Source of the DNA: Dichetophora obliterata
Lineage: Eukaryota; Arthropoda; Insecta; Diptera; Sciomyzidae
Direction: 5' to 3'
Assembly: GCA_963920525.1 (NCBI GenBank)
Contig: OY986438.1
Location: 136,333,022-136,397,021 of the forward strand
Length of the DNA stretch: 64,000 nucleotides
Below, one piece after another: positions 22,523-33,395 of this stretch (positions are counted from its first letter, which is position 1; every line of letters starts with the position of its first letter). The position numbers and the translations under genes are program-made. The notes beneath the pieces are model-generated. The model saw nothing but the letters and a program-made list of their open reading frames with translations. It was not told the DNA's origin and did not search any database.

Positions 22523-23826
22523 CTAGCTGAAACCCGGCGCATTGCTGCCACGCTCCCTTGCATGTGTAAATTGAGGTCGAATACTGAATTCCGATGCTGT
22601 GCGACCTATAAATCCAAAGCTGCTAGATATCCCAAATTTGGGTTGTATGGGAGGTGCAACGACCCCTTTACTAACGTCCATTATATGTGATCAATGAAAC
22701 TGAATGTGTAAATTAAGGTCAAATACGGAATTCCGACGCTGTGCGACCTATAACTCCAAAGCAATTCGATATCGCAAATTTGGGTAAAATAAGAGGTCCC
22801 TTGGCAAACGCCCATAAAATTTAAACAATAAAATGGCATGTGTACATTAAGGCCAAATACTGAGTTCCGACGATGTGCAACAAATAACTCAGAAGCTATT
22901 CGATATCGCAAATTTGGGTTGTATGGGAGGTGTCACTCTCCCTTGTTCAACGCCCAAAAAATGTTACCAATGAACGTGCTCGGATCGAATACTGAATTCC
23001 GACGCTGTGCGAACTATAATTCCAAAGCTATTCGATAGCACAAATCTGGGGTGTATGGGAGATGCCAGTCCCCCTTTTAATACGCCCATAAAATGTTATT
23101 AATGAAACTGCATGTATGAATTGAGGTCGAATACTGAATTCTGACGATGTGTTACCCATAACTTTAAAGCTATTCGATTTTGCATGTTTGGGTTGTACTT
23201 GTCCAACGCCATAAAATGTTTTCAGCAAAACTGCATGTGTACATTGAGGTCGATTAATGAATTTCGATGCTGTGCGACCAATAACTTCAAAGCTGTTCGA
23301 TAGCACAAATTTTGGTTGTATGGGGGGAGGTGAAACTCCACCGTTTCCAACGTCCATAAAATGTTATTAATAAAAATACATGCATAAATTGATCTTGAAT
23401 ACTGAATTCCGATGCTGTGTGACCTGTAACTCCAAAACTATTCGATATCGCAAGTTTTGGTTGCATCGGAGGTTCCACTCCCCCTTGTTTCACTCCCATA
23501 AAATGTCATCAGTGGAACGACATGTGTAAATTGTGGTTAAATACTCGAAACAAATCCACTGCCAAAATTTTAGCTCCATCGGACCAGTAATTTCGAAGTA
23601 TCTTTTCTTAAAAGTAGGCGTAGGTTTTTGGGACCACGCCCATTTTAAGTATAGTTACCGATAGTTGTCATACGGACTTAATTACCAAATTTTAGTTTAA
23701 TACGACAAAAACTGTCTTATATATAACATTTTTATTGATTTGTGGGCGGTAAAAGGGGGTTGGGCAAATTTTAAATATGCCTATACTGTCGAACAAACAA
23801 AAAAACATTAATTTTTATATATTAGA
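22523..23826 (-). mobile_element. Non-autonomous Helitron, minus orientation, with ~140-bp repeats
   Basis: Read on the minus strand it begins TCTAATATATAAAAATTAA (23826 downward) and ends GCCGGGTTTCAGCTAG (22523), inserted at A^T. The interior carries about seven copies of the same ~140-bp unit as 20118-21055 in inverse orientation. Markers such as 'gtcgaatactgaattccga' recur near 22572, 22710, 22851, 22985, 23126, 23249 and 23395. The part nearest the 5' end shares 'cccacaaatcaataaaaatg' with 19642-21079. There is no autonomous coding capacity. Frames 22681-22911, 23028-23357 and 23287-23499 (-) are repeat-derived. Confidence 0.82.
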
Positions 23827-24431
23827 TATAAGAAGCATGGCAGTAGCTGGAATTTTTGAAAGCTGCCCCATTTTCGATTTCGGCACATATTTTTATTAGA
23901 TTTAATAATGAAAAAGGGGCAATAGAAAAGGGGAGGGCGAACTAAGTTTGGGGCTTTTAAGAAGAAATTAGGTCAAAAAATTGCAGTTCGGGGCCCCTCA
24001 CCCCTTTATTTTATTGCCTAAAATCTAATGAAAATATGTGCCGAAATCGAAAATGGGGCTTAAGCCGGTAGTAACTTTCATGTATTGCAGCTACGGCCAT
24101 GATAAGAAGGTCTTTACTTCTTCTATAAAGAGGCGTGGCTTCGCCCACTTTTAACATGAAGCGATTTATTTGATACCAACACCATACGTACCAAATATAA
24201 TCACCCTACGGCTACCATTGCCTGAGAAATGAAGATTTAAAGTTTTGTTTTGTGTGGGCGTGGCACCTCCCTTTGTCTAATCACAACTTTAACCTTCTAT
24301 AGCCTATAACCTTCCCGGGACTTTTCTGAACATTTTGCAAAAATCCCCATCAAAATCGGATGAGCGGTTTGGCAGCGCATAACATACGAACAAACCAACA
24401 AACAAACAAATATTAATTTTAATATATTAGA
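23827..24431 (-). mobile_element. Additional Helitron 5' segment, minus orientation
   Basis: On the minus strand this begins TCTAATATATTAAAATTAAT at 24431 and contains 'aaaccgctcatccgattttg', the typical start-proximal block. It then runs directly into the 5' terminus of the next Helitron at 23826 without its own CTAG. It therefore mirrors the arrangement at 19218-19641. It is interrupted by a MITE at 23836-24101. Confidence 0.65.
23836..24101. mobile_element. Foldback MITE, TSD ATAAGAAG
   Basis: A perfect 8-bp duplication ATAAGAAG (23828-23835 and 24102-24109) flanks a 266-bp element. Its arms start CATGGCAGTAGCTGGAAT on the left and, inverted, CATGGCCGTAGCTGCAAT on the right. A longer second paired block (GCCCCATTTTCGATTTCGG with its complement, about 23868-23905 and 24020-24060) makes it almost fully palindromic. 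The 8-bp duplication suggests a hAT or P-type origin. There is no coding sequence. Confidence 0.87.
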
Positions 24432-24589
24432 TAGATCCTTAAGCTACAAGACACAAAATCTGAAATTTTACAAGCTTAAGTCACGATTGGCTGATTTAGA
24501 TCAAATATAAAACAATTTACATATTTTGTTTTAGCTTTTGGTAAATCTTATAAGACGTTTGACGCTTGTCCTTGAAAAAAACTCGGAAA

Positions 24590-25015
24590 AGAAACACGAC
24601 CACAGATATTTATGCCTTCTTATAGCTAGCGCGGGACAGGAACATAGAAGGTGCTAGATGGTTTCTTCCTCCTCCTCGTCCCTGCAGCTTCTGTAGAAGT
24701 CATTTGAGATGACTCCCAGTCAGGAGGCATGTCTGCCTATTAAGCATTGCCCTGTGGTAACGGCCTCTACCTCTAGGCTTCCCAACGAGAGAAGGTCTCT
24801 CGATCGCTTTAGGTCTAGAGTCGGCCAGATAAGCCTTGTTTTTCTGCACGTTAAGAGTTTAGCCCATCTTGTATTGGCTTTAGATGTGGTGCACTCATTA
24901 AGCAGCAGTTTGACAGTTGCCACCGAGATACTCTGCGAGTTCCGAACCATTGAAGTCACCGATGTACCTTTCCTGGCAAGCTCGTCTACTTTTTCATTTC
25001 ACCGTATGCCCTTAT
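24590..25015 (-). pseudogene. LINE ORF2 C-terminal fragment (I/R1/LOA-type)
   Basis: On the minus strand the sequence reads GHKGIR.NEKVDELARKGTS, the end of an RNase H domain with its conserved His and Asp. It continues as SVTSMVRNSQSISVATVKLL, then a linker with RHAS.LGVISNDF, and a cysteine-rich tail YRSCRDEEEEETI.HLLCSC (C-x2-C...H-x3/5-C). This order, RNase H followed by a CCHC-like tail, is the C-terminus of ORF2 in I/LOA-type non-LTR retrotransposons. It has an in-frame stop and loss of the RNase H start, and is cut off at 25015 where unrelated sequence ('gtagagtgggtcgcaaaaaa') begins. The frames do not extend to an RT domain, so it is a dead fragment. Confidence 0.8.
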
Positions 25016-26556
25016 GACCAGTAGAGTGGGTCGCAAAAAAATTGTCAAGAGTTCGCACTTCATATGAAAGTTTACCTCGAGAGGTTTACGTGGATATAAA
25101 AAATTTTTTCGGCACCCTGTATGAATCGCTAAAACAGTTCTTTTTTTATAAAACAGTTCTATCTTTGCTCCCTTGAGTCCGATCATCAAATGCAATACAT
25201 TGTTGAAAAGGTATTAATGAGCCCTACAAGTTGCTCTGTAAGTGCCATAGACCTAAAACATCAAATTCGTAAAGTTTTTTTAGTGACACAGAAAAAAAGT
25301 TTATAGAAAAAAAGGACATAAAAAAACATTAAATTTTGTCCTTGAAAGTATTTAAAAAAGTTGAGAATCAAAAAGTTACAGTCGATCATAGTTCGGAATC
25401 TAAATTGATCATTATCTAAAACGTAATTTACAGTAACTATATTTTTTGAAGAGTGTAAATTAAAAAACCAATAAACCAACAAACTGCATGTTATTCAATA
25501 TATTTCTAATATAAAAATTAAGAAACTGCAAGTTTGAATAAGAAACATCAACAATTTAAAAATTATTTTTTTCCATCGTATGAGATGCATTTCAACGTAC
25601 TGCCACTATTAGCTGCTGCCTTGGCTAATATATATTGCTGCCTTGTAATAATTGTTTCTAACCCTGTACTCAACCCTATTCTCAATATTAACTTAGATAC
25701 AGTATTTTTCTTATATTGCCACGCCCTTTTGTCTAATAACGCCCATTTTCTTCATAGTAAATTTTCATAATTGTGCCTACCCTTCGCCTAATTTTGCCTA
25801 TTATTTTTTCAAAACCGTTAAATCGAAAATTTATTGAAAACTTGCTGAGTTGCTGATTGTGTAATGTGTCATGTACCAAAAAATCGTGTTTTTAACGGTA
25901 AAATCAAATTTTGGGGGTGTATTAACAATTTCAAATATGGTTTCGTATTGTACTAGACCAGACCCATAACCTAGACTATGTCACTTAAAAAAAAAGAGCA
26001 AAAGTACATTTCCACTGTAGCACCGTGTAATTAATTATCATAATCATCTAAATACTATAAGAGTTAAATTCAAAAATATTAATTCAGAAATATTGCTTTA
26101 AAATCGATAAAATATGTTAAATCGTACAATCTACTCACATAACTCTGGATCTGAAACATCCAGAGATAAAAAATTAGCGTTTGCAGATCTGAAACTCTAG
26201 AATTACAAAATCTTTAAAATACTATAACTTTGATTCCAGAGCACTAAGAGCCTTCCAAAAACTCTTAAATTGAAGGTGTTTAATAGTACTACTAAAACTA
26301 ATGCTACCTTGCATCATTTTTTTTGCTCAGTCTTTCAGAAAGTACGATATTCTCACGAATTTGAAAAATTTTTTCCTAAAATCTGTTCAAAATATCGTCC
26401 TGAAAAATAGAATTGTGTATATATTTATGATTTCGATTTTTTTCACATAGTCTACATATACTTCAATAATAAAAAAATTGTTTCACTGATCTGAAGTGCA
26501 TTTTTATAGACATCAATATTTATCAAACAACTACGAAAAAGTCGAAATTTTACTTA
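25016..26556. other. No gene recognised
   Basis: AT-rich sequence with several short open frames (24986-25195, -; 25261-25482, -; 25534-25770, +) lacking recognisable motifs. 25660-25800 has 'ccacgcccttttgtctaata' and 'cgcccattttcttc', similar in style to Helitron interiors. Confidence 0.4.
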
Positions 26557-27012
26557 TCGGTCATTCCATGTCAAATCGAACGCTTTTCGAAACTCACATT
26601 TCTGTAAAAATTTGGTACTTTGCACGTGGATAGTACTTTAAAAAAGAAAAATATTTGCATATTTTTTTTTTATAATTTTCAATTTTTTTTGCAGTTTACA
26701 CAGTGAAAAATTATAAAGAAAAACAAAAATTGTCATTTGGACATGAACTCAAACAACTATATCTTCTAAGCCGTTAGTCCTAAAAAAAATGACTTAAGAC
26801 ATATTTTAAAGATCTTGAATTGGTCTTTATTGTGGTGTCCTCTTTTACAAACACTTTCGAGAACAATTTTTTGACCACTAACACCGTGTTACACACATTC
26901 TGTCCTATGAACCAAATTTACTTTTTCGCAAAGGGGATAAAAAATAAAAATACACGTGTATCGGCGATTTTCATGTACACTTCAGAATTTTTTTTTTTAA
27001 GTTTGAAGTATA
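26557..27012. repeat. Left terminal inverted repeat of the 4.3-kb element
   Basis: Pairs with 29757-30884 in inverse orientation. Diagnostic blocks are 'gtccaaatgacaattttt' (inverse), 'gatcttgaattggtc', 'gtggtgtcctcttttacaaa' and 'cactttcgag'. The internal end is 'tacacttcagaatt...aagtttgaagtat'. The chance open frame 26820-27026 lies in this arm. Confidence 0.85.
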
Positions 27013-27131
27013 TATTTTTTTTTTAATGGTTATTGTTTTTTTAAGGTTTCAGTTCGTTAAAAAAAACAATTTTTTTTATTACTTTTGTTTTATAAAAATA
27101 AAGAATTGTTACATTAAAATTTTTAATGTTT

Positions 27132-28888
27132 TTAAAGAAATTTAGGCCTTTTATTTTTGCGGTTGTAAGCATTTGCTTCAGTATCGCGACAAATAGACCA
27201 ACATTATTCGCCAAGCATATGCGTAATGTCTTTTCCTTTAAAGCGCTTTTCAATAGCCGCAATGTCCTGATGGAACCTTTCGCCATGCTCATCGCTACAA
27301 GCTCCTAAATCCTCAGGGAAAAAATCTAAATGATTGTGAAGAAAATGGATCTTTAGCGACATTAAAATGCCCATTTCGCCATATGCCGAATTCATTTCTG
27401 CGACAATATTTTTATAATTGGCAGCTCGTTTGTTGCCAAGAAACTGCTCAATAACGGCAACTGTACCTTTCCATGCACGTTGTTCGATAGCATTTAATTT
27501 GATGAAAATTCAGAACTTGCAATTATTTGTTTTATCTGCGGACCATTGAAAACACCTTAAATCAAAAAAATCATTAAAAAACATAAAGTTACTGAATGAC
27601 TTCTTGAAAAAAATACCTGCATGAATCTTTGCGCCGCTCAATTTCGGGAAAATGTTACGCAAAGTTGCAATGGCCTCGCCATCACGATCCAGTTTTTTAA
27701 CAAAATTTGATACGAGACCGAGCTTAATGTGTAATGGAGGCAAAATAAATTGAGACGGCTGCACCAATGGTAGATTCTCTATACTTTCTACGCCTACTTT
27801 GTAGCATGTTCGCGGCTCTCACTTAAATTCAGTGTAATAAAAAAAAGCACTGGTGGGTTGGAAATCCACGCTTAACACCCATGAGTAAACCGACCTTTTT
27901 TAGATCGCAGCATATTTTCCAATTATGCTCTTTGTACTTTATCAACTGTAATATTAATTCCATGCCTTCGTATGTTTCCTAGAGGTTTGTGGCATATGCG
28001 ATCGGGACAGATGGATGTGTGTTGCCGATATGAAGCAGCACGACTTTAAGGCTGTTGACCGATGCATCGATGAAAAGTTGCCACTCCTCTGAAATATGTG
28101 GATAACCGATTTTTGCAAACAGCGAATCAATGTCACAACAATAAGCCAAGTTTTTTCCCCGATCATCGTGCAATCTAAAAAATTGGTCATATGGAATAGT
28201 GCTATCTCGATCACGAGCGGCTGTTATTTTAAAATCAGCCGCCACTATATTCCACTGCTTAAAGCGTGATGCAAAGAGTTCTGCTGTTCTCCTCGACAAA
28301 TTTCCGTCTCGTACGAGGTCATTGAAGTCGGCTTGCGTTATAAAATGCGGCATTGCAGTCCCAATTTCACTGGGTGTTGCCACAAATTCCGATACTTGTG
28401 GACTCTCGCATCTCGCATTCGATGGAAGAAAAGTTGATAGCAGTTTCGGTACAACTGTTGATTCTGCATCGCTTATTTCGGGAACATTATCAAAAATCTC
28501 CGCTGAAGCCGCTACACGGTCTTCTGGTGAGTATAGAACTGCTGGAATTACCGATTCTACATTAGCGTAGCGAATTTTGTTGCGGTGAATGTATTGGTAC
28601 CCTTTTGTTTGAGCAGAAGTTACACAAAAGTAGCACAATTCATTGCAGTGCTCCGTGCGTGGTAGCCAAATTGTTGGTACAGCGTACTTTATTGTTGACC
28701 TTCTTGCACAAATTTCTGTAGCAATAGTCGCACACGACTTCCGGAGTATACCACAAGTAAGGAACATAAGCAGTCTTAAATATTTTCTGAAACGAATTCA
28801 CCACTGTTTTAGTAATATTTTAGAAATTTTTACTTGGTGCGAATAAGCCACAAACGTAACAAAAGTTATTTCGCGTCGGACACTGCAT
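27132..28888 (-). pseudogene. Decayed copy of a conserved uncharacterised arthropod gene family, candidate transposase
   Basis: Reading from ATG at 28888: MQCPTRNNFCYVCGLFAPS, then YTPEVVCDYCYRNLC (a C-x2-C...C-x2-C zinc-binding start). A frameshift near 28690 leads into YAVPTIWLPRTEHCNELCYFC, an acidic linker, CCDIDSLFAKIG and EEWQLFIDASVNSLKVVLLH, then HPSVPIAYA. An in-frame stop is followed by ETYEGMELILQLIKYKEHNW and CDLKKVGLLMG. Further shifts lead to LPPLHIKLGLVSNFVKK (27750-27700) and FPKLSGAKIHAGIF, then SLKIHFLHNHLDFFPEDLG with SDEHGERFHQDI (27350-27260), ending near 27132. I recognise this motif order from a family present in many copies in insects, aphids and cnidarians, usually annotated only as uncharacterised. 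The 'LFIDxSxxSLKxVLLH' hairpin with a leading Asp, and later acidic blocks, suggest an RNase H-like fold, which is inference. Several frameshifts and stops make it a pseudogene. Confidence 0.8.
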
Positions 28889-28973
28889 TTTTTTCAGATG
28901 AAATATATAGAAATACGTTTTCGCACAACAGAACTTAAAACAATATTGCAATTCCTTATTTCATCTGTCAGAA

Positions 28974-29112
28974 GGGGTCCTCAAACGATACTACATGTCC
29001 ATCCGACCTGTCAAGTCATCACACATGTAGTATCGTTCGTGTGCAAGAAATCAAGGCGGATGGACATGTTCGATGGAAGTTGGATGGACATGTAGTATCG
29101 TTTGAGGGCCCC
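28974..29112. mobile_element. Short palindromic MITE nested in the 4.3-kb element
   Basis: GGGGTCCTCAAACGATACTA at 28974 is matched by the complement of the last ~32 bases before 29112 (GGGGCCCTCAAACGATACTA...). The arms also contain 'catgtccatcc', repeated a third time internally (29055-29066). It lies immediately upstream of the pseudogene start. No clear TSD. Confidence 0.7.
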
Positions 29113-29132
29113 TAGACCAGTTGTAAGCATTG

Positions 29133-29400
29133 GCGTCGGAAGCGGGGGGCAAGGTGGGCAGTTGCCCCCCCACTTTTTTAGCTAGATAAACAATTTAAAA
29201 GGAAAAGTTATTCAAAATATCAGTTTTTTTACAACGATAATATTTTTGTATTATATATTTTCCTCTTCTTTCTCTCTTCTTCATGTTTCATGTGAAGAAA
29301 TTTTGGTGAACTTTTTTTGCACCACCATTTGTACTGCCCCCCCATTTGTACTGCCCCCCCATTTGTACTGCCCCCCCCAGATGAAATTCGCTTCCGACGC
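29133..29400. mobile_element. MITE with GCGTCGGAAGCG termini and poly(C) repeats
   Basis: GCGTCGGAAGCG (29133) and CGCTTCCGACGC (ending 29400) are exact inverted repeats. Flanking sequences 'ttgtaagcattg' and 'ttgtaagtgttg' are similar and may be remnants of a long target duplication. The interior has C7-C8 runs and three copies of 'atttgtactgcccccc' (about 29329-29378). Non-coding. Confidence 0.65.
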
Positions 29401-29756
29401 GATTGGTTGTAAGTGTTGTAAAAGTCAAAAACTGTTTAGTGTTAGAAGGTTACTATTGATTAACTACAACTATATCGAGTAGGATGGGTCAAAAAACTTT
29501 TTTTTTTCCTAACGCTTTAGTAGTTTAAAAATTTGGAGTCCCTTCAAGTTATGCTAAGAAAAGTGAAAAAAATATTTTTTTTTCAAAAATCATAAAAATT
29601 GGGGAAAATCTGAGAATTGATAAAAATTGTTTTTAAAAAATTTGACGTGCTACAGACATTTCCACGAGTCTGCCTGCAAAAAATCAGCTCGATTAGATCA
29701 CTGAAAAAGGGTTAAAAATCAATCCAAAGGCTTCCACACAGGCCACTACGAGCTTT

Positions 29757-30884
29757 ATACTTCAAACTTAAAAAAAAAAATTCTGACGTGTACATGAAAA
29801 TCGACGATACACGTGTGTTTTTATTTTTTCCCCTCTTTCCGAATATGTGCATTTGGTTCATAGGACAGAAAAAAATTTATTTTTGGAACACCGTGTAAAG
29901 AACAAAAAAAAGTTATACATAAAATGTTAAAACAATTTTATATAATTTAGTATTAATAAAGGTATATATCATGGAATTACAACCTACAATTTTTTTGCAA
30001 ATTTCAAAAATAGAGTGTCTTCAGAGGAATGGTATATTTTAACGAGTTGATAAAATTTTTCAATTTGACTGATTTTACATATTGTCGCTGCGCCAGAAAA
30101 ACCAGTTATGTGATTTTTGTAAATTTTTTATGGCATATTTTGTTTACATTATCTATTGCCCACATTTCTGCATTTGCAGTTTTTTATACCTCTTATGATT
30201 TAGAAGTGATCAAAAACAGTTATAGGTCGCAGTACCAAAAATGCTCTGAAAAAATTTGTTTTTTGCTCTCCTGAAAAGTTACTGAAAAACAAATAACTGT
30301 TTTAGTTGGCGCAGCGACGATATACACCTAGTTTAGTAAAAAAATACTAAAAGTTCCATTTTTCATTAAAAATGAAAGTATTTTGTACTTAAAAATTGTG
30401 TAGTCAGTTTTTGAAAATTTCGTTAAAAATAGTAAACATTGATTTTCCAACATCAAATTTTTAGAATGCATTAAGAATGAATGCCTTAATACGATAATAT
30501 TTTCAAAGTGCCAAAAAAATAGTGGTGCTGACCTTGAAAAATGTGAATGAAATTTTTAGTGGTCAAAAAAATTAAAATTTTTCTCGAAAGTGTTTGTAAA
30601 AGAGGACACCACAATAAGGACCAATTCAAGATCTTTAAAATATGTCTTAAGTCAATTTTTGTAGGACTAACGGTTTAGAAGATATATTTGTTTGAGTACA
30701 TGTCCAAATGACAATTTTGTTTTTTTTATAATTTTTCACTGTGTATAACTGAAAAAAAAAATAAAAAAGTATGTAAATATTTTTTGTTTTTAAAGTTCTA
30801 TCGACATGCTAAATTTAAAAAAAAATCGGAATCGTCAAAATTAGTTTTTGGACAAAAGTATCCGATTTGACATGGACTGACCGA
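29757..30884. repeat. Right terminal inverted repeat, interrupted
   Basis: Complement of 26557-27012. The homologous parts are about 29757-29880 and 30555-30884. The intervening ~650 bp is absent from the left arm and includes the MITE at 30084-30318. Confidence 0.8.
30084..30318. mobile_element. MITE with GTCGCTGCGCCA termini
   Basis: GTCGCTGCGCCA at 30084-30095 is matched inverted by TGGCGCAGCGAC at 30307-30318. Each is followed inward by an AACCAGTTAT / ATAACTGTTTT block. ATAT occurs in both flanks, but no unambiguous duplication could be fixed. It lies within the insertion that splits the right TIR arm, so it is younger than the 4.3-kb element. The open frame 30029-30274 is incidental. 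Confidence 0.65.
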
Positions 30885-30886
30885 TA

Positions 30887-32172
30887 TGCGGACATTCTAG
30901 GGCATGGCGCCACCTGTAGAAATCAATTGTGGACCTTCTCCTTGCACAGGTTTTTTATTTATGACCCCTTAATATAAAAAAAAATTTATTTTGAATGCTA
31001 AAAAAAATAATATTTTTTCTCTCGGTGTATGACATATTTGCCAAAAATCCATCAAAATTCACAACCTTTATTTGAGCTTCAATTATTCTTAGATTCATCG
31101 TTTCATCTCTGATTCCAAAAGTAGAAAATGCAATAAATGCGAAAATAAAACCTTCTGCTATTTATTCTCCAAAGTCAAATGCCAAATATGGCATACCTAT
31201 TTCACGTTTAACTTTTGTTTTTATACTATGTTTTTTTCTTAATTTTTTACTCAGTTGTTTCCACAAAAAGGCAATACAAGCTCAGATAAGAAAATTATTA
31301 AAATTAATAATAAAATTAACTTTTAAGCATGTGTAACTTTTGAACAGTTCGAAGCCATTCAAAAATAGAGATTTAAAATGAAACTTTAAAAAAAATAACA
31401 CTTTGGCTCAAGTTTTTTGACCACATCCATCCACTTAAAGCCTCCTTACATGGTATGAAAACCAAAAGAAAGAAACAACAAAAGCAGCATTAATGAAATT
31501 CAAAACATGTTAATGTGCCAATAAAACATCCTACATTTTAAATTTGAACTTAATTTATGTTTGATTTGCGCAAACGCTTGTGCCTATGATTGGCGGTTTT
31601 TTGCGCATTACCGTGATGGCCAAATTTAGAAAATGATATGGATTAATAAGTAAGTGGAGTAAAAATAAACACTTTAAGCCTTTATCTTTTTGACAATCGG
31701 AAGAATTATATTGGTAGGTATGAAAAAGAATATAAATTTTTTTTTTATTAAAAAAAAAATCATTACCGTCGTTTGAAACTTGGAGGACAATTGGTGAAAT
31801 TGGCTAATTCTACGTGGGACTTATACTACAAATTACTCTTTTGACCCATGCAAAAATAATTTTTTGAACTCTCTGGTTTTTCTGGAAATTTTTTATTTGT
31901 AAAGTTTTCGTATAAAATGGTAAAGTTTCGTATAAAAACGTATAAGAATAAATTAAAGTTCTTAAAGTTAATAATTTTTCTCTCACCAAACAAAATTCAA
32001 GACGTGACTTTCGCTACACAAAAGGAACTTATCAAAAGGTCTCTGATAGTTAATGACAGTAATATCTTTGAAAGTTTTAAAAACATGTTTATAATTTTTA
32101 TACCGATCAACTTTTATTGAGAACTTTTGAAAAAGTTAAAAATTACATTTTAAAAATGTTTCTTTACGAAAC
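30887..32172. other. No gene recognised
   Basis: AT-rich sequence. The frame 31917-32120 (+) has no recognisable feature. No TIR pairs found. Confidence 0.4.
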
Positions 32173-32851
32173 AAATTTACTAGGCCTGTGCGAGTAGCTC
32201 GATTTTCAAGTAACTCGAAATACTCGAAACTTGTATCGAAAAATTGGATTTTTCGAGTAACTTGATGGTTTTCGAGAGACTCGATGGTTTTCGAGTATTT
32301 TGAGTTTTTTCAGTTACCGTTTATAATGTTGATCTCAATCAGTGTTGTGACCAGTATTGCCATGAAAAAAAATTTTACAGCGTAACTTTTGCACTCTGCT
32401 CGTTGGATTTCTCATCGGATTTGTGAAACTCTGAAAACAAGAACTAAGAAATTTTCAGTCGCATTTTACAACAAAGAAGACAAAAATATTAAATTTTTTT
32501 AGACGTATGACGTATATTTAAGGTTTATTTATTTAAATAAATCGCATTTTTTCAAAAGTGAATTCAATCATCATTATAAATATAGAAAATATAATAAATT
32601 ACATTTTGAAAATATTTTTGAACACACAAAGAAAGAGTAAAAATCAAATTAAAAATACATTTGCAATGCAGTTTGGTTAATGTTGATCTCTTAAATCGGT
32701 AAAAATGAAATGCATAGAGCTATAATACATAATTTTTCAATTTGAACTCTATAAATGTAACGCTTTTGCTTCAAGTAAATTAACCAAAAAATGTTGTTGT
32801 TTTAAGCCAGCAAAAACTACAAAAAAAATTAGAATTTAGTGAAAAAAATAT

Positions 32852-33395
32852 TAGACTTGGGTAGTTCACGAACGAACTAGTTCAATTGAACTATTCGCAC
32901 TCATGAACTATGTGAACTAGTTCGTTGATTCTCGTTCTTTTAGTTTTTTTAGTTCAATCGATTTTGCAGCGAGTCAGATCGAAATGAACTAGAAAAAATT
33001 TCGTTTCACTCAACAATGGTTTGAGTCCGTACTAATACAGTTTTTCACTTATGAACGGTAAAAAAAAACTTTTTGCAAAAACAAATTTTTGTGGCAAATA
33101 TTGCGTGGATTGCCCCATATGTAGTATTCTTATGTAAATTTCTTCTTTGTCCGCAGTTAATGATTGATTCGGTCATATAGTTCGTTTCATTTTAAAGATC
33201 TGATCATGAACGAGCATATATAAGACCAAACGAACTATAAGACCTAACGAACTAGCAACATGAACGAGTGCACGAAACGAACTAAAAGAGCGTACGAACT
33301 AAATGAACTAAAAGAACTATATGAACGAACTAGTTCATTAAACTCAACTGAACTAAAAGAGTGATCTTTTTAGTGAACTGTAATGCCCAAGCCTA
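32852..33395. mobile_element. hAT-type MITE, TSD AAAAATAT, AACGAAC-rich
   Basis: The ends read TAGACTTGGGTAGTTCACG on the left and, inverted, TAGGCTTGGGCATTACAG on the right, flanked by a perfect AAAAATAT (32844-32851 and 33396-33403). Both halves are dense in GAACTAGTTCGT/ACGAACTA motifs (for example 32868-32945 and 33225-33345), forming long imperfect palindromes. 544 bp, non-coding. Confidence 0.88.

Larger units (their letters stand above)
26557..30884 (-). mobile_element. 4.3-kb DNA transposon with ~460-bp TIRs and an uncharacterised gene
   Basis: The ends start TCGGTCATTCCATGTCAAAT on the left and, read inward from the right, TCGGTCAGTCCATGTCAAAT. TA flanks both (26555-26556 and 30885-30886), so a 2-bp TA target is likely, although a longer degenerate duplication cannot be excluded. 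The inverted similarity extends ~456 bp on the left (to 27012). It resumes on the right from about 29757, with a ~650-bp insertion inside the right arm (about 29880-30555). Between the arms on the minus strand lies one decayed gene (27132-28888) and two small palindromic insertions (28974-29112 and 29133-29400). The only conserved gene is therefore the candidate transposase. I cannot assign the element to a named superfamily from the sequence. Confidence 0.82.

Noticed and set aside
19218..24431. The tandem 120- and 140-bp repeats as a CRISPR array
   Set aside because: No short identical direct repeats with unique spacers; units are long, degenerate and contiguous, and the DNA is eukaryotic.
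28199..28570. 123-codon plus-strand frame
   Set aside because: Antisense shadow of the minus-strand pseudogene, whose motifs are clearly the real reading.
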